Positions 5,252 through 11,372 of a stretch of 11,372 nt of DNA are shown here, piece by piece. Within the stretch, counting starts at the first letter, position 1, and each line of letters starts with the position of its first letter. The DNA comes from an uncultured Clostridia bacterium (GTDB taxonomy: Bacteria; Bacillota; Clostridia; Lachnospirales; Lachnospiraceae). The stretch lies in assembly GCA_946620335.1 (NCBI GenBank), contig CAMONF010000318.1, forward strand, positions 1-11,372, written 5' to 3'. The notes beneath the pieces were generated by a model. It was not told where the DNA came from. It made no database searches and worked only from the letters and a program-made list of their open reading frames with translations. The translations under genes and the position numbers were made by a program.

Positions 5252-7618
5252 TTACTTCTTCATGCCGACGAACTTGTCGATGGTGGCGTAGAGCTTCTTG
5301 GGATTGATGGGCTTGGCCAGGTGATCGTTCATGCCCGCGGCAAAGCTCTGGCGGATGTCATTTTCGAAGGCCGCTGCCGTCATGGCGATGATGGGGATAT
5401 CCCGCGAGTCGTGCCGGTGCATGTTGCGGATCCGGCGGGTCGCCTCCAGCCCATCCATGACAGGCATCCGGATATCCATGAGAATGATGTCGAAGTCCGT
5501 CTCACTGTCCTTATAGATCCGGACAGCCTCCTCGCCGTTGATGGCCCGCACGACCGTAAAGCCGACTTCCCGCAGCATCCTGTCAGCAATTTCCAGGTTC
5601 AGCGGATGGTCCTCCACCACCAGGGCCCGCTTGTCGGAGAAATCGTAGGTCTTCTCGACGGCCTTCTGGCCTACGTTGGGGCCGGGCGCCTCCTCATAGA
5701 CGACCGGCAGCGTCACCGTGACATGGAACTCGGTGCCCTTGCCCGGCGTGCTGTCCACCGTGATGGTGCCGTCCATGGCCTCCGCGTAGTTGCGGGCCAG
5801 GGTGAGCCCGATGCCGATGCTCTCCCGCTCTCCTTCCACCGTGCCTCCATATTCAAAGGGGGCGAAGATGTCGGAAATTTTCTCGCTGGAGATTCCTACG
5901 CCCGTATCGCTTACCGTGAATTCCAGCGTCACGTCCCGCTCCCTCCGTAGAAGCTCGGAGACAATCAGCCGGACCTCCCCGCCGTCAGGGGTGAAGGCGA
6001 CTGCGTTGTCCAGGAGCTTGATGAGGATCTGCTCCAGACGCCGCCGGTCCGCCAGGACCCTGGGCGTCACCAGCTTCCTGGTCTCCGTATAGAAATGAAG
6101 ACCCTTCTCGTCGAAACGTGGACGCATAATGGATTCCAGGGCCCGAATCAGCGCCCGGATATCCAGTTGCTCCGGCGTCAGCAGGATTGTTTCACCCTCC
6201 ACGGCCCTTAAGTCTAAGATATCGTCGATGAGGCCGCTGAGATAGAGGGCGGCGGACTTTATTTCCACCAGATAGCCCTCGATGGCGTTGGGATCGGTGG
6301 TCTCCGCCATGGCGATCTGGGTCAGCCCAAGGATGGAGTTGAGGGGCGTCCGGATGCCGCGGCTGATGTGGGAGAAGAACTGGTTCTTGGCCTCGGCCGC
6401 GCTCCTGGCTTCCTGGAGGGCCTGGCGCAGAGAGTTGGTCAGCTTCTCCTCGTTCACGAAGGCTTCCGTCACATCCTGCATGGCGAAGCAGATCCACCTG
6501 CCCACGGAATCGATCCGGTAGAAGGAGGCCTCCTTGCGCAGGGTCCGTCCCTTGCTGCTGCGGATCGTGAAAAAGACCCGGTAGGCCCGGCGGGTCATAA
6601 GTTCGCGCACCACATTGTCGAGACGCAGGCTCTCAATGATCTGGTCCACGTTCATGTCGATGCACTTGCGCCGGAGATAGGTCTCCATGTTTTTGTCAAA
6701 TGTGCCCCTTCTCTCCAGTTCGTTCTCGACCAGGATCTTCCTGCCCGCGTAGACGTCCTCCATCCTGCCGCTGGCGGCATCCACCAGGAGGACCATGTCA
6801 TACTCATTGACCGCCACCGAGTGGAGGAGCAGCTCAATATTCTTCTTCTTGTTGATATCGGTCGTATAAATGATGGCCTCAATGTCACCGGAGACCGGAT
6901 TCCTGGACAGGGTGTAGGAGGATTCGATCCAGCTGGGCTGATCGCCGTCCACATAGTACCTGTGCTCCAGCGCCCCGCTCAGCTCGCCGCGGTCGAAGCA
7001 TTCCAGGAGAGCTTTTCGGTTGAAAATCCGGCTGAAGTTCCGCTCGTCCTCCAGTGTGCCGCAGCGCTTGTACTGATATTCAAAGAAATCGTCGGCATTG
7101 TCGGGCAGGTCCTTCATTTCCTGGATCGCGTTCCGGCCAAGGGGAAGTTCCACCGTATTCCTGGTCAGATTCAGGCGGTAGGCGCCCAGGGCATTGGGCG
7201 CGACGTCGCTCAGCATGAGGAGCTGGGAGGAAAAATGCTCCTCCAGCTTTCGCATGCGCACATAGTCCGCCGTCCTGTCCAGGATGTAGATAATGAGGCA
7301 GTTGCGGCCACTCACGACCTCCCGCCTTCCCGTGAGCTCCAGGCACATCCTGGTCTGCTCATAATAGTGGCGCCACATCATAGGCCTGCTGACCCCAGCC
7401 TCTTCCAGAGCGTGCAGGGGATACGTATCGTCCCCATCGCTCAGGACCTCGTGCAGTTCCGGGATCACCGCATTGTCTGTGATCTGGGGAAAATACAGGG
7501 ACATCCGCTCGCTGGCGTGCAGGACCCTGCCGCCGGCGATCTCCCAGATGAACATGCTGATGCCGGTATCCCGCAGGACCTTCTCGATAAGATTCTGATC
7601 ATATATGAGATCTCCCAT
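5252..7618 (-). CDS. Cytoplasmic hybrid sensor histidine kinase with a non-canonical H-box (Arg at the His position)
   Basis: Encodes 788 residues with no membrane segment. Residues 1-125, 140-256 and about 260-388 look like PAS-type sensory modules. A short coiled-coil (386-412) leads into a HisKA-like helix hairpin (about 410-475). The H-box reads FFSHISRGIRTPLN, with Arg420-Gly421 where family members have His-Asp or His-Glu; a histidine occurs three residues earlier (His417). The HATPase domain (about 485-638) keeps LLDNAVAFTP with Asn538, SDTGVGIS (570-577) and GIGLTLARNYAEAMDG. The C-terminal receiver domain (664-785) has Glu669-Asp670, phosphoacceptor Asp715 in LMDIRMPVMDG, and Lys769 in LAKP. 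A signalling role is clear, but ordinary autophosphorylation is doubtful. No output domain and no adjacent response-regulator gene. The start has a purine-rich GGGAAGGGGG about nine bases upstream, and the gene has its own promoter and terminator. Confidence 0.93.
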   Translation of the reverse strand: MGDLIYDQNLIEKVLRDTGISMFIWEIAGGRVLHASERMSLYFPQITDNAVIPELHEVLSDGDDTYPLHALEEAGVSRPMMWRHYYEQTRMCLELTGRREVVSGRNCLIIYILDRTADYVRMRKLEEHFSSQLLMLSDVAPNALGAYRLNLTRNTVELPLGRNAIQEMKDLPDNADDFFEYQYKRCGTLEDERNFSRIFNRKALLECFDRGELSGALEHRYYVDGDQPSWIESSYTLSRNPVSGDIEAIIYTTDINKKKNIELLLHSVAVNEYDMVLLVDAASGRMEDVYAGRKILVENELERRGTFDKNMETYLRRKCIDMNVDQIIESLRLDNVVRELMTRRAYRVFFTIRSSKGRTLRKEASFYRIDSVGRWICFAMQDVTEAFVNEEKLTNSLRQALQEARSAAEAKNQFFSHISRGIRTPLNSILGLTQIAMAETTDPNAIEGYLVEIKSAALYLSGLIDDILDLRAVEGETILLTPEQLDIRALIRALESIMRPRFDEKGLHFYTETRKLVTPRVLADRRRLEQILIKLLDNAVAFTPDGGEVRLIVSELLRRERDVTLEFTVSDTGVGISSEKISDIFAPFEYGGTVEGERESIGIGLTLARNYAEAMDGTITVDSTPGKGTEFHVTVTLPVVYEEAPGPNVGQKAVEKTYDFSDKRALVVEDHPLNLEIADRMLREVGFTVVRAINGEEAVRIYKDSETDFDIILMDIRMPVMDGLEATRRIRNMHRHDSRDIPIIAMTAAAFENDIRQSFAAGMNDHLAKPINPKKLYATIDKFVGMKK

Positions 7619-7666
7619 AAAATGAAGCCCCCTTCCCGGTAAAACTCACGCTACTGACTTCTATCA

Positions 7667-7695
7667 ATTATATCACAGTTCGAATTATCAGACAA
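7667..7695 (-). promoter_or_regulatory. SigA-type promoter of the histidine kinase gene
   Basis: On the minus strand TTGTCT (7690-7695) is separated by 17 bases from a perfect TATAAT (7667-7672), which is also preceded by TGA, giving an extended -10. The predicted start near 7660 leaves a leader of about 42 bases before the ATG at 7618. It is back to back with the promoter of the small plus-strand gene. Confidence 0.8.
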
Positions 7696-7756
7696 TATTG
7701 CCCGGACAGCTTGGGCAGAACTTTGTCCTGCAAATGTATTCCGCCGCATAAAAGCT

Positions 7757-7785
7757 TTGCGCAGTGTCCTCATTTCTTTTATACT
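7757..7785 (+). promoter_or_regulatory. SigA-type promoter of the 105-residue gene
   Basis: TTGCGC (7757-7762) and TATACT (7780-7785) are separated by exactly 17 bases. The predicted start near 7792 gives a leader of about 37 bases before the ATG at 7829. The 61 bases between this -35 and that of the kinase include an inverted GGACA (7704-7708) / TGTCC (7724-7728) that could be an operator, but it is short and may be chance. Confidence 0.7.
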
Positions 7786-7828
7786 GGGAGAAGACACGTG
7801 ATGACCAATAAAAAAAGGAGATTTCCCT

Positions 7829-8146
7829 ATGCCCGATATACCCTGGAGAATTCAGTTCGAGCTGGCCCTGATCCCGGTCTACGGCCCGGAACGGGCGAAG
7901 CGGTCCGCTTCCGTCCTCCTGCCCGCCATCCTGCGGGATTTCAGAAAAATGCTGACAAAAAATGCCCCCGGCGTTCTCGTCTCTGAGGACTACAACACCG
8001 AAGACAGACTGACGGTGATCCATGTGACCGGCGAGCGGCTGGTCAAGGGCCGGAGCGAACGGCTCATCCTGCGTTCCCTCCGTGTGGGCAGCGCGGAGAT
8101 CACCCTCCACCAGATCATAGAAGGAAAAGCCGGCGAACAGATCTGA
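7829..8146 (+). CDS. Small protein of unknown function, 105 residues
   Basis: Encodes 105 residues that I do not recognise. It begins MPDIPWRIQFELALIPVYGP. The body alternates likely helices (residues 20-46, LLPAILRDFRKML) with strands (GVLVSEDY, RLTVIHVTG, RLILRSLRVGSAEITL). It has no Cys and no membrane segment or signal peptide, so a compact soluble alpha/beta protein is likely. Evidence that it is a real gene is strong: AAGGAG eight bases before the ATG, a 17-bp-spaced promoter, GC-rich third positions, and a classical terminator whose loop contains its stop codon. It is monocistronic, divergent from the histidine kinase and convergent with the RND gene. A link to the kinase is possible from the shared promoter region but not shown. 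Confidence 0.82.
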   Translation: MPDIPWRIQFELALIPVYGPERAKRSASVLLPAILRDFRKMLTKNAPGVLVSEDYNTEDRLTVIHVTGERLVKGRSERLILRSLRVGSAEITLHQIIEGKAGEQI

Positions 8147-8161
8147 TCGCCGGCTTTTTTT
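8125..8161 (+). terminator. Rho-independent terminator overlapping the end of the 105-residue gene
   Basis: AGCCGGCGA (8128-8136) pairs with TCGCCGGCT (8147-8155), extended by flanking A-T pairs, and is followed by a run of seven T (8155-8161). The TGA stop at 8144-8146 lies in the loop. Read from the other strand the T run is only four long, so it would be a weaker terminator for the converging RND gene. Confidence 0.92.
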
Positions 8162-8187
8162 ATTTGAGTTAAACTAACGTCCCGCAT

Positions 8188-8212
8188 TGATGCTAAGGAA
8201 CCCCCAGCATCA
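8188..8212 (-). other. Short hairpin at the stop codon of the RND gene
   Basis: TGATGCT (8188-8194) and AGCATCA (8206-8212) form a 7-bp inverted repeat around an 11-base loop; the latter includes the TGA stop of the transporter gene. There is no T tract, so it is not a standard terminator. It could protect the mRNA 3' end, or be chance. Confidence 0.35.
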
Positions 8213-11200
8213 CACCTCTTCCGCCTGCCGCAGCTTTTTCAGGAACTCAGCCGCATCGTCCGGCGTATCATCGAGGTCATCGCCCACGTCAACGTTGAGC
8301 GGCGGTTTCTTGAAGAAAATGTCATACATGACCGGCACGATATAGAGGGTCATGATGGTGGCATAGGCCAGACCGCCCACGATGACGATGGCCATGCCGC
8401 TTCCCATCTGAGAGCCCATGCCCTTGCCGAAGATCAGCTTGAGCATGGCCAGAATGGTAGTCAGGGCCGTCATGAAAATGGGGCGCATACGGGTAGTACC
8501 GGTAGCCACCAGGGCATCCTCCCGATCAAGGCCGCCGATCCGCAGCTGATTGGTATAGTCGACGAAAACGATGCCATTGTTGACGACCGTTCCCATGAGG
8601 ATCAAAAAGCCCATGAGGGAGAGCATGGACAGCTGCTCACCCGCGAAAATAAGACCCAGCATACCGCCGGTGAAGGCCAGTGGAATCGTGAACATGACGA
8701 TGAAGGGCGACAGAAGACTCTGGAACTGGGCCACCATGACCAGGTAAATGAAAAGCAGGGCCAGCAGCATGAGCTTGACCATCTGCTCGATCATATCGTT
8801 GATCTGGCTGGTCTCACCCTCGATCTCGATCCGAATGCCGTAGGGCGACTGGTAGTCGGCGAGGGCGGTCTCAAGCTCTCTGGACAGAAGGGCAGTGTTA
8901 TAGCCCTCTGCCGTGGCCGCTGTCACGGAGAGGTACCGGGTCAGGTTCTGGCGGGTCACGCTGGAGAGGGCTTCCGTCTCCTCAAGATAGGCGAACTCGC
9001 CCAGCTTGTGGACAGTGGAAGTCTCCTCTTTCTCTTCGCCAGACGTCTTCTCCTCAGAATCCTTGTCTTCAGAAGACTGCTTATCTTCTTTTGTATCCGC
9101 CGAAGTCTCTTCACTGTCGGCGTCTTCAGCGTCCGCCGCAGTCTCATTGCTGGCCGCTTCCTCTGCCTCCTGGGGCTCAATTTCCTCGCCCTCAGCGTTC
9201 TCCGACTCATTTTCCGTGGTATCTTCCTCCTCAGAACTGCCCCCGAAGAAGTCAAAGCCGGCCGTCTGCCCATCTTCGCCCTCCTCCATATCGAAGGAGA
9301 GCCCGTCCAGGGCAGAGGCATCCATGCCGCCCATGTCCATCCCGGACTGGCCGGTCATGCTGGCGCCCTCGATCTCCAGATCCAGAATATTCTCCCTGGT
9401 GAGTGCCCTGGAATTATCTTTGATCACGACCTGAAGCTCATAGCCGCCGGAAGTGATCCTGGTGGAATTGGCCGAAGTGGTCATGCGCTCGGCGATGGCC
9501 GCGTAGATCTGAGCCACCGTGCTGCCGGAAGCCATGGCCTTGTCCTTGTCGATCACCAGGTGGAGGGTCTGCTCAGCGTCCTCCGTCCCGTTGGAAATGT
9601 TCTCGAAGCCCTCGATTCCCTCGACATAGCCCATGACATCCTCGCTGACATCCACAAGCTGGTCCAGATCGTCTCCGTAAATATTGACGGTCAGACCGGA
9701 GGACATGAGAGCGCCCATGTCGCTCATGCCGCCGGCGCTGGCAGAGACTTCACAGTCGATGCCCGCCGTGGCCTCCGTGATCCGGGTGCAGAGATCCTGA
9801 ACCGCAGCCGCGTCGTCCATGCCGCCTTCCATGGTGACATAGCAGACATAGGATCCGTAGGAATCTGAACTTCCCGCGAAGCTGGAAATGAGACCCGTGG
9901 TACTGGCCGCATCCATGACACCGACATCCAGCACGCCCTCCAGGCCGGAGATAGCCTCCATGACCTGTCCCGCCTTCTCATAGGAGGTATGACGGTCGTC
10001 CGTCTCCGGTGTGGTGATGGAGACCTGGATGTTGTTGCCGGTCATTTCCGGAAGGATGACGATGCCCATGTTGATGAGCCTTGCCACGCAGATGCCCAGA
10101 AGAATCACCGGCACAATAATGCTGATCAGCTTGTGCTGCAGGCACCAGCGAAGGCTCTGGCTGTAAAGATCATAGATCTTGCTGCCGGCGCCATCGCCCT
10201 TTGTCTTCATGGAACGGAAAACGGTGCTGGAGGCAGCCGGCACAACGGTCAGCGCTACCACCAGAGAAGCCAGAAGACAGAAGGAAATGGACAGAGCCAG
10301 GGGAACCAGGAGTTTGCGCACCGTGCCCTCAGTGAAGACCATGGGGAAGAAAACGCAAACAGTGGTCAGTGTCGAGGCCACCAGGGCTCCGGACACCTGA
10401 CGGGCTCCCTGAACGGCAGCCCTGGGAGCTGCGACGCCGCGGGAGCGGAGACGGAATACATTTTCAATGACGACGATGGAGTTATCCACCAGCATACCGA
10501 TGCCCAGGGACATACCCGAGAGGGTCATCATGTTGAGGGACATATCCGTAAAGTACATGAGGACCAGGGCAAAGAGGACAGACAGGGGGATACTGATGCC
10601 GACCAGGAGGGTCGGGCGGAGGTCCCGCAGGAAAATGGCCAGGATCAAAATGGCCAGGGCCGCGCCGACCAGCATGCTCTGGACGATATCATTCACGATC
10701 AGGGTGATGTATTCGCCCTGGTCCATGAGCGGCACGATGTGGAGCCGGCTTTCAGAGGCCATGAGCTCATCCATCTGCTTCTTGATGTCCCGGGAGACCT
10801 CGTTGGTGCCGGCGGAGGAGCTCTTGTAAATGCTCAGCACAATGGCCTGCTCCCCGTTCAGACGGGCGTATGTGGCGTCGGCGTTGTCGATGACCGTGAT
10901 ATCGGCCACGTCCTCGAGCCGGACCGTACCGATCCCGTCGATATCGGCGAGGAGGGCGCTTGAAATATCACTCGGATCCTGGAATTCATCGCCCACCTTG
11001 AGGAGCCAGGAATTGTCATTCGCATCGTCAATATAGCCGGCGGGCATGGAAAAGTTCTGGGCATAGATCATGCCGGCCAGGTTCTGGACGGTGAGAAGGG
11101 AGTCCAGGTTTGCATTTTCCAGAGCCTTCTCCTTGGCGGCTTCGTACTGGTCCAGGGCCTGGTCCAAAGCGGACTCAGCGCTGGAGAGCTGGCCGGTGGC

Positions 11201-11372
11201 GGAGGAGAAGCCCACGGCGGCATCCAGCTGACCCTGGGTAAGGGCCGCAAAGGCCTCCTCCATGGTGTCCATGACACCGGGAACATTGTCCAGAGCGGCA
11301 ATCACCGAGTTCAAAGCTCCGTAGACGTTGCCGGAGGAGGCGGGAACACCGCCGCCAAAGCCGTCCGCGATA
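8210..11372 (-). CDS. RND-superfamily (AcrB/HAE-like) efflux transporter, C-terminal 1053 residues
   Basis: The frame is open to the right edge, so the gene is cut at its 5' end; a TTG at 11314 is internal, not the start. Numbered from the first visible residue, 1-95 are helical and Ala/Gln/Glu-rich, an insertion in the first porter domain. The porter fold resumes near LLTVQNLAGMIYAQNFSM. Membrane helices 2-6 span about 224-380, with GIGMLVDNSIVVIENVFRLR as helix 4 (Asp296-Asn297 where AcrB has Asp-Asp). Helix 7 is near 414-435. The second extracytoplasmic domain (about 436-860) contains a Met-rich then acidic insertion (670-785). Helices 8-12 span about 863-1020, including TVVNNGIVFVDYTNQL. 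Family members are proton-driven pumps for drugs, lipids or metals. The partner adaptor gene, if any, lies outside; substrate unknown. With the missing N-terminus the protein should exceed the usual 1000-1050 residues. Confidence 0.93.
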   Translation of the reverse strand, partial: IADGFGGGVPASSGNVYGALNSVIAALDNVPGVMDTMEEAFAALTQGQLDAAVGFSSATGQLSSAESALDQALDQYEAAKEKALENANLDSLLTVQNLAGMIYAQNFSMPAGYIDDANDNSWLLKVGDEFQDPSDISSALLADIDGIGTVRLEDVADITVIDNADATYARLNGEQAIVLSIYKSSSAGTNEVSRDIKKQMDELMASESRLHIVPLMDQGEYITLIVNDIVQSMLVGAALAILILAIFLRDLRPTLLVGISIPLSVLFALVLMYFTDMSLNMMTLSGMSLGIGMLVDNSIVVIENVFRLRSRGVAAPRAAVQGARQVSGALVASTLTTVCVFFPMVFTEGTVRKLLVPLALSISFCLLASLVVALTVVPAASSTVFRSMKTKGDGAGSKIYDLYSQSLRWCLQHKLISIIVPVILLGICVARLINMGIVILPEMTGNNIQVSITTPETDDRHTSYEKAGQVMEAISGLEGVLDVGVMDAASTTGLISSFAGSSDSYGSYVCYVTMEGGMDDAAAVQDLCTRITEATAGIDCEVSASAGGMSDMGALMSSGLTVNIYGDDLDQLVDVSEDVMGYVEGIEGFENISNGTEDAEQTLHLVIDKDKAMASGSTVAQIYAAIAERMTTSANSTRITSGGYELQVVIKDNSRALTRENILDLEIEGASMTGQSGMDMGGMDASALDGLSFDMEEGEDGQTAGFDFFGGSSEEEDTTENESENAEGEEIEPQEAEEAASNETAADAEDADSEETSADTKEDKQSSEDKDSEEKTSGEEKEETSTVHKLGEFAYLEETEALSSVTRQNLTRYLSVTAATAEGYNTALLSRELETALADYQSPYGIRIEIEGETSQINDMIEQMVKLMLLALLFIYLVMVAQFQSLLSPFIVMFTIPLAFTGGMLGLIFAGEQLSMLSLMGFLILMGTVVNNGIVFVDYTNQLRIGGLDREDALVATGTTRMRPIFMTALTTILAMLKLIFGKGMGSQMGSGMAIVIVGGLAYATIMTLYIVPVMYDIFFKKPPLNVDVGDDLDDTPDDAAEFLKKLRQAEEV
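9017..9361 (-). other. Met-rich and acidic low-complexity insertion within the RND transporter
   Basis: This stretch encodes about 115 residues that interrupt the second extracytoplasmic (docking-type) domain. It starts with a Met-rich piece (MTGQSGMDMGGMDAS), continues through a Gly/Phe-containing linker, and then has a tract in which about 33 of 71 residues are Glu or Asp and only about five are Lys. The reading frame stays open and conserved RND sequence resumes at STVHKLGEFAYLEE, so it is an in-frame insertion and not a frameshift. Confidence 0.85.

Noticed and set aside
9006..9434. Ser-rich plus-strand frame opposite the acidic insertion of the RND gene.
   Set aside because: It is the antisense of Glu/Asp/Ser codons, has no ribosome site, and lies wholly within the transporter gene.
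10475..10485. Asn in place of the second Asp of the RND proton-relay pair in helix 4.
   Set aside because: LVDNSIVV or LVDNAIVV is widespread among functional RND transporters outside the AcrB subgroup, so it is not unusual.

Overview
The window looks like chromosomal DNA of a GC-rich member of the Bacillota, most likely class Clostridia and perhaps Lachnospiraceae. This is inferred from strong AGGAGG-type ribosome binding sites, a membrane-anchored YkuD L,D-transpeptidase with PG_binding_4-like repeats, a soluble hybrid histidine kinase, and an RND pump carrying the insertions seen in Gram-positive relatives. Third codon positions are mostly G or C, which also explains the long spurious antisense frames. 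There are no rRNA or tRNA genes, no CRISPR array, no phage genes and no transposase gene in view.

Layout. Positions 1-71 hold the probable tail of a plus-strand gene. Two large palindromes (78-145 and 159-241) follow, then a minus-strand pair: mutY (1258-2340) and, overlapping its stop by an ATGA, a family 2 glycosyltransferase (242-1261). A HAD phosphatase gene (2462-3079, plus) diverges from mutY. A third palindrome (3078-3162) and a diverged half copy (3173-3207) separate it from a converging L,D-transpeptidase gene (3223-4959, minus). Next on the minus strand is an orphan hybrid histidine kinase (5252-7618) with its own promoter and terminator. A small gene of unknown function (7829-8146, plus) is divergent from the kinase. 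The right third (8210 to the end) is the C-terminal 1053 residues of a large RND-superfamily transporter on the minus strand, whose start lies outside the window.

How the genes relate. Most are independent transcription units rather than one pathway. MutY is base-excision DNA repair. The HAD enzyme is a small-molecule phosphatase. The glycosyltransferase, L,D-transpeptidase and RND pump all concern the cell surface. The kinase has no response-regulator gene beside it.

The most notable points are these. (1) The kinase has Arg-Gly where the phosphoacceptor His-Asp/Glu of the H-box should be, while its ATP-binding and receiver domains look intact. (2) A family of palindromes is built on an AGGGACGGTTCC core. 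They lie only between convergent genes and directly abut stop codons. A diverged half copy suggests that a single arm is a REP-like hairpin unit. (3) The RND pump carries a helical insertion and a strongly acidic, Met-containing insertion in its extracytoplasmic domains. None of these amounts to a demonstrated new system; the palindromes and the kinase are the best candidates for follow-up.
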